A stretch of 64,000 bases of DNA, taken from the NCBI GenBank assembly GCA_030826945.1, contig JAPQLC010000019.1, forward strand, positions 1-64,000, written 5' to 3'. This document shows, one piece after another, positions 1 to 9,843 of the stretch. The translations under genes and the position numbers were made by a program. The notes under the pieces are model-generated. The model made no database searches. It was not told where the DNA came from and saw only the letters and a program-made list of their open reading frames with translations. Numbering within the stretch: position 1 is the stretch's first letter; each line of letters begins with the position of its first letter. This stretch comes from Candidatus Thiobius zoothamnicola. Its GTDB lineage: Bacteria; Pseudomonadota; Gammaproteobacteria; Chromatiales; Chromatiaceae.

Positions 1-59
1 TCCAGTACCAGACTGGCGGCTTCTTGTTGGAATTCAGCAGGATAATGTGGCTTTGCCAT
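1..59 (-). CDS. IS3-family transposase OrfA, N-terminal fragment (cut by window edge)
   Basis: Only the first 19 codons lie in the window. They read M-A-K-P-H-Y followed by PAEFQQEAASLVL, the usual opening of IS3-family OrfA helix-turn-helix proteins (family form: P-x-E-F-K-x-x-A-x-x-L-V). The start is the ATG at 59-57. The rest of the element lies left of position 1, so completeness cannot be judged. The IS end should fall somewhere in 60-190, but I could not identify the terminal inverted repeat. It abuts a decaying T6SS gene island. Confidence 0.7.
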   Translation of the reverse strand, partial: MAKPHYPAEFQQEAASLVL

Positions 60-186
60 TATTGGGGTCTCTTTTTCGCTTGATTGAACAGGATGTTTCC
101 CCCTTCATCTGGTGCGAGGTTATTAGACCACTACAGGAACGAGAGCGATATACCAGCAACAAGACACGCCATCCGCGCAATATCAA

Positions 187-570
187 ATGCATTGTCTGGT
201 AATGGAATACCAGGCCTTGTTATTGGCCTTATTGAGGCAGGTATTGGGTTCCAGAGCGGCCCGCTGGCAACCCGGAATAAACGAAAATGAAGACTTGGTG
301 GATATTGAAAATACGACATTGAAACGCCGTTTGTCGCTGCGCATCGGCCTGGGCGCACCGATCCAGGTGACAGGCACACAGGATGAACAAGGCCAACACC
401 TGATGCTGGCCCTGCCGGATACCCTGGCGGAAGACAGCATTGCTGCTTTCATGCATTATTTGAGCGCCTATCTACTGGAACAGGAAAACACCCCGCAGAT
501 ACAGGAACAGATTACTCGGGCCATGCAACAGGCCAACAATCCGGAGAACTCCGATGCCCAAGGCGAGTAG
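187..570 (+). CDS. Unrecognised protein upstream of PAAR gene (T6SS-associated by context)
   Basis: A 127-residue reading frame I do not recognise. Its core alternates short hydrophobic strands (ALLLALLRQVL; GAPIQVTGT; QHLMLALPD) with a charged, Gln-rich C-terminal helix, suggesting a small alpha/beta fold. It ends 17 bp inside the PAAR-like gene, so the two are probably translationally coupled and it may be an adaptor or chaperone of the effector island. Start is unclear: ATG 187 and ATG 202 are both possible. The frame is open only back to a stop at 124-126, and the nearby IS3 end may have removed the true N-terminus. Confidence 0.45.
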   Translation: MHCLVMEYQALLLALLRQVLGSRAARWQPGINENEDLVDIENTTLKRRLSLRIGLGAPIQVTGTQDEQGQHLMLALPDTLAEDSIAAFMHYLSAYLLEQENTPQIQEQITRAMQQANNPENSDAQGE

Positions 571-1072
571 AAAAGGTGATATAGGTTCCGGCCATGGTTG
601 TTTCCCCCCAAGCAATGCCATTGAAGGCAGCGGCGATGTGTTTATCGGTGATTTGAGTTGGGGTGGGAAAGAGAGTTTGCCGGTGAAGGCGAAATTACGT
701 TTCATTCTTTCACAGATTCCTGGAAACCCAGATCATGCGTACACAGAAGAACCTTATAAGCTGTATAAAGATGGGGCCTTGATGCAGGAAGGAACAACAG
801 ATCACGAAGGTATTATTACCTATGAATATGAACCGCCATTGATCGGTGAATTGATGGTTGAGAGTGCGCATGGTCATTACCAAATGCCGTTGCAACCATT
901 GGCTCCCGCTGAAACCACCGATGGTGTCAAGCAGCGTTTATCCGCGCTTGGGCATTACGACATGGGAGAGAAGGATAATGCCATTCGTGCAGCACAATGC
1001 ACGCTCGACAGTGCAGCAAGCGGTGAGATTAATGAAGCATTGATCAACTTTGTTAAATCGACTATGCCTTAA
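554..1072 (+). CDS. Short PAAR-like protein with C-terminal peptidoglycan-binding-like segment
   Basis: 172 residues. Residues 2-31 match the first repeat of T6SS PAAR spike-tip proteins (PKASRKGD, then G-H-G-C-F-P-P, then GSGDVFI). They run directly into GDLSWGG, which resembles the last PAAR hairpin, so the middle of the roughly 90-residue domain seems missing. A beta-rich segment follows (KDGALMQEGTTDHEG), then a C-terminal stretch like a peptidoglycan-binding repeat (DGVKQRLSALGHY). GGAGAA sits 5 nt before the ATG. PAAR proteins cap the VgrG spike and carry effectors. Lying directly upstream of a PLD effector fits that role, though the shortened domain may not fold normally. Confidence 0.6.
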   Translation: MPKASRKGDIGSGHGCFPPSNAIEGSGDVFIGDLSWGGKESLPVKAKLRFILSQIPGNPDHAYTEEPYKLYKDGALMQEGTTDHEGIITYEYEPPLIGELMVESAHGHYQMPLQPLAPAETTDGVKQRLSALGHYDMGEKDNAIRAAQCTLDSAASGEINEALINFVKSTMP

Positions 1073-1093
1073 AAAGGCTGGAGGGAAACGAGT

Positions 1094-2960
1094 ATGGGCT
1101 TTGTTAAAACCCGTTTTAACCTTAATGCATCCAGTACAAGCTATCAGGTATCAGATTGGTTTGTACGTGAGGGAACCGAGACGTTACCGCGAGAAAATAA
1201 CCAAGTCGATCCACTGATCAATGGTAAAGAAACCTTTTCCCGCTTGGCCAAAGCTATAAAAGATGCAGAAAAACCCATCGACATTATATGCTGGGGTTTT
1301 GAACCCAACATGGTGCTTGACCCTCCGCACGGCAAAACCTTAGCGCAGCTTTTGGAAACTGCCATTGCTAAACCTAAACCCGCCGACGTCAGCGTGCGTA
1401 TCATGGGCTGGCTTCATATGTTGGGTTATGCCAAAGAGGAAAATATTGTCGGCATAGGTATAGGTGGTTCTGGAGGCACCAGTGCGGGCTCAGGCATAGC
1501 CAGCGGTTCTTTTGCACAAAGTGATCAGCATGACTGGATGCTGCGTGCCATAGCAGGGCGTATTGCCGGATGGTCACTTGACCCAATTACTAGGTAAATA
1601 TCCTGAAATTGTAACTTCCCCCGCTATGCTGGCATTGCTCTATGGTGTGCCTTCACACCATCAAAAATGTGTATTGATCGACTATGACTATGAAGACCCC
1701 AGCAAAGCTGTCGGTTTTGTCATGGGCCACAATTTTTTATCTGACTATTGGGATGATAATAACCATGCCTACAGCAACAATTTACGCAAAAGCAGCGACA
1801 AATCAGAACACAAAGAACACGATGGTCGCCTAGGCCCGTGGCGCGATATTTCCAGCGAACTAAAAGGTCCTTGCTTGGTGGATCTGAATCGCAATTTCAC
1901 CGAAGCCTGGGATCGTCATACCAAAGATAAGCTGACACAAGAGCGCAAAGTGTTTGATGATGATCCTCTGCGTTACGCAGAAAATAACTATCTCAGCTAA
2001 GCACAGATATGTCTGACTTTTCCACGACTGGGTGATTACAGCATTGAAGCACTTTATTACAACGCAATCAGTCGGGCCAATTATTGTATTTACATTGAAA
2101 ACCAATATTTTCGCAATCCACGCATTGCTGAAGCAATAAAACAACGCCAGTTAGAATTGGCCAAGCATTCCAGCAAAAAATTGTATGTCATCGTGATCAC
2201 TAATCCAACTGGTTATATTTTTGCTGAATTTACCCGTGACACTTTTCGTGCCCTGAACAAATTTGAATCACATGAGACGCCCAGAGATGTTGTAGTCAAT
2301 ACAGCCAGTAATGTGGCTGAAGGCATCACAGATAGCGCGGTGGACGCCGGACAATGGATCAAAGATACCGTGCGTGAAGGCTATGCCGATGCTAAGGAAG
2401 GAATCGGTAATTTGTTTGATTCTATCGAAATGCAGCAAAGTGCCGAGCAAACCCGGCATAGCATCGCACAAGACCAGCAAGATCGTGAGACGCAAAGGTT
2501 ATACGAAGAACTTATGGATACTGGTGCCCGTGTATTGCTCGCTATCATGCAAGCCAGTACCCAGGACACCCCGGCAAAATACCGCGATATTTATGTACAC
2601 GCAAAAAACCTGATTGTAGACGATGCCTTTTATACCATCGGCTCGGCCAACATTAATATTCGTAGCATGCATATTGATACCGAGGTCAATATTGCCATTC
2701 GTGATAATAATCAGGGGAATGTGGCAGATTACCGTAATGATTTGTGGGAAATTGCATTGGATAGGATGTATGGAGCAATCCCTCTAAAAAGCGAAGCCGA
2801 AACGACTTCATCATATTGGAAAGAGGCATTTCAAGAATGGAGTGATGCGTTGGAAATAAATGATAAAAAGTATTCCAGCGATGCACCGTTGACCAGCCGT
2901 ATATTGACCTATGAGAAGAATATGATACTACCACTGCCCGGTTTCACAGCATTTGATTAA
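1094..2960 (+). pseudogene. Phospholipase D-type T6SS effector (Tle5-like), broken by frameshift and nonsense codon
   Basis: The N-terminal part reads from ATG 1094 (GGAGGG just upstream) and stops at 1597. The protein continues in the next frame from somewhere in 1554-1597. That frame holds the first HKD motif (HHQKCVLID) and stops at TAA 1998-2000. It then resumes without a frame change (GDYSIEALYY, YIENQYF) to the second HKD motif (VHAKNLIVDD with GSANIN) and ends at 2960. Two HxKx4D motifs plus the IENQYF strand are typical of PldA/Tle5 lipases, which attack phospholipids of target cells. One frameshift plus one stop means no full-length enzyme unless there are sequence errors. The PAAR gene upstream and Sel1 gene downstream give the standard effector-immunity layout. 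Confidence 0.75.
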
Positions 2961-2972
2961 CAAAGAACTCCT

Positions 2973-3847
2973 GTGTGGAAGAATATAGCCCATTTTTTAG
3001 CTTGGTTGCTTGGCATTTCTGCATTGATATTTCTTGGAATATTCGCTTGGGCCATGGCTGAGCAGTTTTACACTGGAGATTTGCGCATGATCAATTGCAA
3101 ACACATTGAAGACCATACTTATCCGCTTATTGCTGAAGAAGCAAGGCCGCTACACGAGCAAGCCAATCAACTACGTAAAGCTTACCCGCGCACCAAAGAG
3201 AACGCACAACAGGCCTATGCTATGTACCAACAAGCTGCGGAATTAGGGCACTGGAAGGCTGAAATCAATATAACTTTTTTGATCGCTACCGGTCGGGTTG
3301 CCGCCAAACACGGTGAGGTCAGTGAGCGCTTGGAGCGCCTGATGGAACAAAACGTACCTGAAGCCTATTTGCAAATGTCGGCCGTTTACAAGCATGGCAT
3401 TGACGGCAAACGGCGTAGCCAGGGCAAGGCATTGCGATTGTTACGCCAAGCTGCAGAAATGGGTTTGCCTAAAGCGCAGTATGATTTGGGTAAGTATCTT
3501 AGCCATAAAAACGAAGATGAAGAGGCTAAACAGTGGCTGAATGCGCTCTGAATCAAGGTTTTGGCGACGCCGGGCATGGCTTGTACATCATTCATAGTGT
3601 TGTAGAAAATGCACAACAACACAAAGCAGCACTCCAGGCATTGAAACAGGGTTCGCGTTATGGATCAGAAAAAGCCCTGATTTCACTGTCTGGAAAATAT
3701 CGCGGAGGAGGGTTGGGTCTGAACAAAGATAAAGAGCGTGCTCGCTGTATTAGCAAATTGACTCATGCGGTACGTACAAACTCTGACTTGACATTTCCTG
3801 ACCTAGATGAACGCTGTCCACCTATTGTTGAACAGCCCTATGAATAA
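2973..3847 (+). pseudogene. Sel1-repeat membrane-anchored protein, frameshifted; likely immunity protein for the PLD effector
   Basis: The GTG at 2973 opens a frame with one N-terminal membrane segment (LLGISALIFLGIFAWAM). Sel1/TPR-like repeats follow, with A-x-x-x-Y-x-x-A-A-E-x-G and LLRQAAEMGLPKAQYDLG signatures. That frame ends at 3551. Matching sequence continues in another frame from about 3545 (ALNQGF, then KQGSRYGSEKALISL) to 3847; a single missing base near 3545 would join the two. From memory, immunity proteins of some Tle5 phospholipases carry Sel1-like repeats and act in the periplasm. Decay of both effector and immunity genes is consistent. Confidence 0.65.
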
Positions 3848-4096
3848 TCGTGATTTATGAAGTTGAAGATTGGCTTGGTATTACACTGATGATCGGGGAC
3901 TACCAACACCATCTCAAAACCGAATCAGCAAACACAATATACAAAAGGTCGAACGCAAGCGTCCGCTTGGTGCGTAAGACCTTGTGCTTCTAAAAACTTG
4001 AAAGCCTCCATGATGCTGTGGTCAGGTTATTGATCAATCAGGTCGAGTTCGGATGGAGTATCCATACCATGTAACGTAACACATTTGACCCACTGC

Positions 4097-6271
4097 TCAA
4101 CAAAGCTTTTGCTTCATTTGCCGCCGTCGCTCATGCAACACAGGTTCAGTGTACCCATTGGGTTGTTCACCACCTTTGAATATCAAGTCGCATGCCGCCG
4201 CAAAGGCGATGCTATCGGTAAAATTCACCGCCATCGGGCGATAATGCGGATCCTGCTGGTTTTGCTGATCCACGATGCCCGCCATGCGCCGCAGGGTCTC
4301 CATGACTTGTTCTGAGGTACAAACGCCATGGTGCAGCCAGTTGGCGATATGCTGACTGGAGATACGTAAAGTGGCACGATCCTCCATCAAACCAATCTGA
4401 TTGATATCCGGCACTTTAGAGCAGCCAACGCCCTGATCAATCCAACGCACCACATAACCCAGGATACCCTGCGCATTATTATCAAGCTCGGCTTGAATCT
4501 CTTCCGTGGACAAGCTGACATCGCCCAGCAAAGGCGGCGTCAGCAGTTCATCCAAATTATCATCTGTTTGCATCACCAGCGCGTTCTGACGCTGGGTAAC
4601 ATCTACCAAATGGTAATGAATCGCATGTAAAGTCGCGGCGGTTGGCGATGGCACCCAGGCGCAATTCGCGCCTGCGAATGGATGGGCCTGTTTAGTCGCC
4701 AACATTTGGCGCATTTCATCCGGCATCGGCCACATGCCTTTGCCGATTTGCGCTTTGCCCTGCAAACCACATTGCAGACCAATGATCACATTGCGGTTTT
4801 CATAGGCCGTGATCCAAGGTTGCTGTTTAATAGCACCCTTACGCAATACCGGGCCAGCTTCCATACTGGTATGGATTTCGTCCCCAGTGCGATCCAAAAA
4901 TCCCGTATTGATAAACACCAAACGCTGGCTGGCTGCACGGATGCAAGCCTTCAGATTGACTGAGGTGCGTCGTTCTTCATCCATCAAACCCATTTTCAAA
5001 GTGTTCTCAGGCAAGCCCAACACCTGTTCAACGGCACCAAACAATTCATCCGTAAAGGCCACTTCTTCAGGACCATGCATTTTCGGTTTGACAATATAAA
5101 TGCTGCCTTGACGACTATTAATATAGCCGCCTGACCGCTGCAGATCGTGCATGGCGCACAAGGATGTCACCATAGCGTCCATCAGACCTTCAGGAATTTC
5201 CCTGCCTTGCGCATCCAGAATGGCATCCGTCGTCATTAAATGGCCGACATTACGCACTAACATCAAGCTGCGCCCCGACAAGCGGAATGGCTCACCTTGC
5301 GGAGATGTGTAACATCGATCTGGATGCATGCGACGTGTAACCATCCGACCACCTTTATCGAATGTCGCTTCAAGTTTGCCCTGCATCAGCTCCAGCCAGT
5401 TCCGATAGACTTTCACCTTATCTTCGGCATCCACGGCGGCGACCGAATCCTCGCCATCCATGATGGTGCTGATCGCCGCCTCCAGCATAATATCCTGGAT
5501 GCCAGCCCGCGATACCTGTCCCATCAATGCCTTCGGATTAATCTGAATTTCAAGATGCAAATGATGATTGCGCAGAAGAATGGTTTGCTCATCGTCTGTC
5601 TTATTAAAACCCACCCATTGCGCTGGACGAGCCAGTTGGGTGACTGCACCATCCCGCATCAGCATGACTAACTTCGCCCCTTGCTCCATGGTTTCTATCT
5701 GATATGCCCGCACATCCTGATGAGAACCTTGTTGCAATGGCACCGCCTGATCCAGAAAATGCGCCGCCCATTCAATCACTTTTTGGGCGCGCTCAGGGTT
5801 AAACGATGGTGTTCCTGTGATTTCATCCAGATCGCTGATCGCATCCGTGCCATATAAAGCGTTGTAGAGGCTTCCCCAACGCGCATTGACGGCATTCAGG
5901 GCGAAACGCGCATTATTCACTGGCACCACCAATTGAGGCCCGGCAATCCGGCTGATTTCATCATCAACCCCGTCTACCTCAATGGAGAAATCTTCACCTT
6001 CAGGTGTTAAATAACCTATTTCATACAAAAATCGTTTATAGTCCGCCAAATCGAAAGGCTGATCCTGATGCCAGGCATCAATGCTGGCTTGCAATTGATC
6101 ACGCTTTTGCAGTAAACCCCGGTTCTTGTCGCCAAGCTTGTCCAATAGGCGTTCAAATCCAGCCCAAAACTGCGCAGGTTCAATGCCAGTACCTGGACAG
6201 GCTTCATGATTAATAAATTCATTCAGTTCTGCGGCGACTTGTAAACCACCTACCGATACGCGCTGAATCAT
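4097..6271 (-). CDS. glcB: Malate synthase G
   Basis: 724 residues, the length expected for malate synthase G (E. coli GlcB 723). It condenses glyoxylate with acetyl-CoA to give malate in the cytosol. The order of family landmarks is intact: [48 protein letters not shown] and [18 protein letters not shown]. Together these supply the active-site Arg, the Mg-binding Glu/Asp and the C-terminal catalytic Asp region. It is a single-gene unit, divergent from hldE across 217 bp. No isocitrate lyase or glycolate oxidase gene is in the window, so the glyoxylate source is not visible here. Confidence 0.96.
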   Translation of the reverse strand: MIQRVSVGGLQVAAELNEFINHEACPGTGIEPAQFWAGFERLLDKLGDKNRGLLQKRDQLQASIDAWHQDQPFDLADYKRFLYEIGYLTPEGEDFSIEVDGVDDEISRIAGPQLVVPVNNARFALNAVNARWGSLYNALYGTDAISDLDEITGTPSFNPERAQKVIEWAAHFLDQAVPLQQGSHQDVRAYQIETMEQGAKLVMLMRDGAVTQLARPAQWVGFNKTDDEQTILLRNHHLHLEIQINPKALMGQVSRAGIQDIMLEAAISTIMDGEDSVAAVDAEDKVKVYRNWLELMQGKLEATFDKGGRMVTRRMHPDRCYTSPQGEPFRLSGRSLMLVRNVGHLMTTDAILDAQGREIPEGLMDAMVTSLCAMHDLQRSGGYINSRQGSIYIVKPKMHGPEEVAFTDELFGAVEQVLGLPENTLKMGLMDEERRTSVNLKACIRAASQRLVFINTGFLDRTGDEIHTSMEAGPVLRKGAIKQQPWITAYENRNVIIGLQCGLQGKAQIGKGMWPMPDEMRQMLATKQAHPFAGANCAWVPSPTAATLHAIHYHLVDVTQRQNALVMQTDDNLDELLTPPLLGDVSLSTEEIQAELDNNAQGILGYVVRWIDQGVGCSKVPDINQIGLMEDRATLRISSQHIANWLHHGVCTSEQVMETLRRMAGIVDQQNQQDPHYRPMAVNFTDSIAFAAACDLIFKGGEQPNGYTEPVLHERRRQMKQKLC

Positions 6272-6488
6272 TGCTACCCTCTACCCATCTGTCATTCGAA
6301 GAATCAGCACCATATGGCGTTACAACCAGCCTCACAATACAGAATATCTATGATAAAGCCCCCAACGACCCAGCCACTTATTCACTTTGCCCTATGCCAT
6401 GCAGCGCCAGATCAAGGCTAAAATACACCCCCTCAAACTGCCATTTCTGGCTCCCTTGCCCAAAACCCCATTGATCAGCCTTTGAACC

Positions 6489-7913
6489 ATGAAACCAATC
6501 ATTGATTTTTCCGCCGTACGCATCCTGGTACTGGGCGATGTCATGCTGGATCGCTATTGGTATGGCCCGACCAAACGGATTTCACCCGAAGCGCCGGTGC
6601 CCATCGTCAAGGTGGAGCGGGAGGAGGATCGCCCCGGCGGAGCCGCCAATGTCGCCTTGAACATCGTTGCACTCAATGCACAAGCCACCCTATTGGGCCT
6701 GATTGGCGATGATGACAATGGTCAAACTTTGCAAAAACAGCTGGTTGACCAACGGGTTGACTGCCACTTCGTGCGTCATCCGAAAGCACCCACTACCACC
6801 AAACTGCGACTCATCAGCCACCAGCAACAATTGATACGGGCTGATTTTGAAGAAGGTTTCCCGGATTTTGACGCCAATCGTCTCCACAACCGTTTTATTG
6901 CAGCATTACCCGACTGCCAGGCCGTCATTCTGTCTGATTATGCGAAAGGCGTATTAGATGACCCACAGTGCTATATCCAGGCCTGTAAAGCCGCAGGCAA
7001 ACCTGTACTCATTGACCCCAAAGGGAATGATTTCAACCGCTACCGGGGTGCCAGCTTAATCACCCCAAACCTGTCTGAATTGGAAGCCGTGGTTGGACCT
7101 TGCGCCAACCAGCAAGCCCTGGTGGAAAAAGGATTGGCGTTAATCGCCGAATATGAACTGGACGCTTTGCTGATCACCCGCAGTGAACAAGGCATGACGC
7201 TACTGCAAAGCCACCAGCCACCCAGCCATTTACCGGCCCAGGCGCACGAAGTGTATGACGTGACAGGTGCCGGGGATACCGTTATCTCAATGCTGGCCTG
7301 CGCCTTGGCGCATGGACAACCCTTGGCGAACGCCACCCAATTGGCCAACCTGGCCGCTGGCATCGTGGTCGGCAAACTCGGTACCGCAACGGTGCTGCCG
7401 GAAGAATTGCATGCACATTTACACGCTGACCGCGCCATAAACTCACCTCTGGTCAACGAGCAACAATTGTTGCAACAGATCGCGGCATCCCGCCAACAAG
7501 GCGAGTCCATCGTCATGACAAATGGCTGCTTCGATATTTTGCATGCCGGTCACGTCGCCTACCTACAGGAAGCCGCCCAACTGGGGGATCGTCTGGTTGT
7601 CGCGGTGAACATTGATGCCACCGTACGGGCGCTCAAAGGCGCGGACCGCCCCGTCAATCCTCTGCAAAACCGTATGCAAGTTCTGGCAGCATTGACCTGC
7701 GTGGATTGGGTCGTGGCGTTTGAGGAAGAGACGCCCGAACGCCTGATTTGCGCCGTCCAACCCGATTTTCTGGTCAAAGGCGGCGACAATGATCCCGACC
7801 AGATCCCTGGGGCACAATGCACACGTGAAGCCGGTGGCCAAGTCGCCGTGATGCAATATGTGGACGGCATTTCCACCACTCAGATCATCCATGCGATCAA
7901 GGCGCGAACGTGA
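6489..7913 (+). CDS. hldE: Bifunctional D-heptose-7-phosphate kinase / heptose-1-phosphate adenylyltransferase
   Basis: 474 residues with both halves of HldE (RfaE). The N-terminal PfkB-type kinase runs to about residue 320, with GGAANVALN near the start and the DVTGAGDT anion-hole motif near 256. The C-terminal nucleotidyltransferase begins near residue 342 (TNGCFDILHAGH). It makes ADP-heptose for the LPS inner core. It is the first gene of a run that ends in waaA, and its TGA overlaps the GTG start of the next gene by 4 bp. Confidence 0.96.
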   Translation: MKPIIDFSAVRILVLGDVMLDRYWYGPTKRISPEAPVPIVKVEREEDRPGGAANVALNIVALNAQATLLGLIGDDDNGQTLQKQLVDQRVDCHFVRHPKAPTTTKLRLISHQQQLIRADFEEGFPDFDANRLHNRFIAALPDCQAVILSDYAKGVLDDPQCYIQACKAAGKPVLIDPKGNDFNRYRGASLITPNLSELEAVVGPCANQQALVEKGLALIAEYELDALLITRSEQGMTLLQSHQPPSHLPAQAHEVYDVTGAGDTVISMLACALAHGQPLANATQLANLAAGIVVGKLGTATVLPEELHAHLHADRAINSPLVNEQQLLQQIAASRQQGESIVMTNGCFDILHAGHVAYLQEAAQLGDRLVVAVNIDATVRALKGADRPVNPLQNRMQVLAALTCVDWVVAFEEETPERLICAVQPDFLVKGGDNDPDQIPGAQCTREAGGQVAVMQYVDGISTTQIIHAIKART

Positions 7914-9076
7914 ACAGCATCCACACTGATGTAGCGATTTTCGGCGGCGGCATCGCTGGTTTATGGTCATTGGCAACGTTACGGCAAACCGGTTATCGCG
8001 CAATGCTATTCGAGCGGAATGTACTGGGTGGCGGCCAGTCCATTGCCTCACAAGGTATCATTCACGGCGGCACAAAATATGCCTTGACCGGCAACCTGAC
8101 AGACTCCAGCCAGGCCATCGCCCAAATGCCGGCTGTCTGGCGCGCCTGCCTGCAAGGACAGGGGGCGGTGGATCTTAGCGCCGTGCAAATCCTGTCCAAC
8201 CATCAATATCTCTGGACATCGGCCTCTCTTACCTCCAATCTGGCCGGATTCTTCGCCAGTAAAGTCATGCGCAGCCGCATACGGCAAATCCCTCGCGCGG
8301 AATTTCCCGAACCGTTCAATCACAGCGGTTTTCGCGGCGACTTATACCGACTGGAAGAACCTGTACTCAATACAGCAACCTTGATCCAGGCATTGGCCAC
8401 CCCCTACCTGGCCTACTGCCGCCAACTGTCGGCAACTCACTTTCAACGCCAGGACAACCATTGGTTGATCCACCTGCCCAGCGGACAAACCCTACAAGCG
8501 AACCACCTGCTCTTAACCGCCGGATCAGGCAATGCTGAATTACTCACCCAACTCGGGCATAGCCAACCCGCCATGCAGCGACGCCCACTGCATATGATCA
8601 TGGTCAAAGGCGATTTGCCTCCGCTCTACGCTCATTGCCTGGGCGCTGGCGCGCTTCCCAAACTGACCATCACCAGCGATATCACGCCGGATAACCAAAC
8701 AGTCTGGTATGTCGGCGGCAAAGTTGCTGAAGCCAGCGTCGAATGCTCTGCTGATCAACAAATGATGACTGCTCAAAAAACCTTGCAGGATACCCTGCCC
8801 TGGCTGAATCTGACACAGGCGGAATGGGGAGTGTTCACTATTTATCGGGCCGAACCACGCATGCCGAACAACCAGAGACCCAGCGACTGTTTCATACACC
8901 AGCAAGACCAAATCATCACCGCCTGGCCAACCAAACTGGCTTTGGCGCCACGCTTGGCGGACAAGCTACTGGAATACCTGCCACCGCCCGGTGAACATCC
9001 CCCTGAAATCCCTGTTCAACTACCCACGCCACCAATGGCGCAACAACCCTGGTACGGCAATATCCCATGGAGCTAA
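7910..9076 (+). CDS. FAD-dependent oxidoreductase (DAO/GlpD-like)
   Basis: 388 residues with an N-terminal Rossmann dinucleotide-binding motif (AIFGGGIAGLWSL) and an early ASQGIIHGG segment like that of D-amino-acid/glycerol-3-phosphate dehydrogenase-type flavoproteins. The substrate is not evident. It starts at a GTG overlapping the hldE stop and its end overlaps the following aldo/keto reductase gene by 10 bp, so the four genes hldE to waaA are almost certainly one transcript. A role in sugar or envelope metabolism is suggested only by this context. Confidence 0.8.
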   Translation: MNSIHTDVAIFGGGIAGLWSLATLRQTGYRAMLFERNVLGGGQSIASQGIIHGGTKYALTGNLTDSSQAIAQMPAVWRACLQGQGAVDLSAVQILSNHQYLWTSASLTSNLAGFFASKVMRSRIRQIPRAEFPEPFNHSGFRGDLYRLEEPVLNTATLIQALATPYLAYCRQLSATHFQRQDNHWLIHLPSGQTLQANHLLLTAGSGNAELLTQLGHSQPAMQRRPLHMIMVKGDLPPLYAHCLGAGALPKLTITSDITPDNQTVWYVGGKVAEASVECSADQQMMTAQKTLQDTLPWLNLTQAEWGVFTIYRAEPRMPNNQRPSDCFIHQQDQIITAWPTKLALAPRLADKLLEYLPPPGEHPPEIPVQLPTPPMAQQPWYGNIPWS

Positions 9077-9843
9077 GACCACTCGGCGACACCGGCATCC
9101 AAGTCAGCCCACTCGGCCTGGGCACAGTGAAATTCGGACGTAACCAAGGTGTCAAATACCCAAATGCCTTCGATTTACCCAGTGATGCTGAAATTCGTCA
9201 CCTACTCGCGTTGGCGCGTGAATACGGCATTAATCTATTGGATACAGCTCCCGCTTACGGCACCAGCCAGGAACGTTTGGGCCAACTGCTGACGGATCGT
9301 CAGGATTGGGTCATCGTCTCCAAAGTAGGCGAGGAATTTCATCACGGACAATCCCTGTTTGACTTCAGCTATCAAGCCACAATAAAGACCCTCAAACGCA
9401 CCCTGGATACGCTGCGCACAGATTACCTTGACGTGGCATTGATTCACTCTGACGGCGATGACTTACGTATTCTCGAACAGGAAGGGGCGCTTGATGCGCT
9501 GCGCGAGCTGAAACAACAAGGCCTGATCCGCAGTCATGGCATGTCCTCCAAAACAGTGGAAGGCGGCTTGCGGGTCATTGACGAAATGGATGTGGTCATG
9601 GCGACATGCAATCTGGACGACAACACAGAGCTGCCCGTCCTGGAGAAAGCCGCCCATGAAAATGCCGGCGTACTCATCAAAAAAGGTTTGATGAGCGGCC
9701 ATATCAAAGAGGCTCAAAGCGTGGCGGCTTCCATGCAGCACATATTCGCGCAACCCGGTGTCTCCAGTATGATTGTCGGTACCATCAGTCCAGCGCATCT
9801 CAGCGGCAATGCGCAGATCCTCAATCAAGTATTGGCAACCTGA
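9067..9843 (+). CDS. Aldo/keto reductase
   Basis: 258 residues. The aldo/keto reductase tetrad is visible: Asp and Tyr in LDTAPAYGTSQERLG, Lys in VIVSKVGEE and His in VALIHSDG. A C-terminal SSMIVGTISPAHL segment matches the NADPH-phosphate-binding part of the barrel. It is shorter than the 300-residue norm but complete in its core. It starts inside the flavoprotein gene and its TGA directly touches the waaA ATG. The native substrate is unknown. Placement between hldE and waaA hints at a carbohydrate-linked reduction. Confidence 0.88.
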   Translation: MELRPLGDTGIQVSPLGLGTVKFGRNQGVKYPNAFDLPSDAEIRHLLALAREYGINLLDTAPAYGTSQERLGQLLTDRQDWVIVSKVGEEFHHGQSLFDFSYQATIKTLKRTLDTLRTDYLDVALIHSDGDDLRILEQEGALDALRELKQQGLIRSHGMSSKTVEGGLRVIDEMDVVMATCNLDDNTELPVLEKAAHENAGVLIKKGLMSGHIKEAQSVAASMQHIFAQPGVSSMIVGTISPAHLSGNAQILNQVLAT

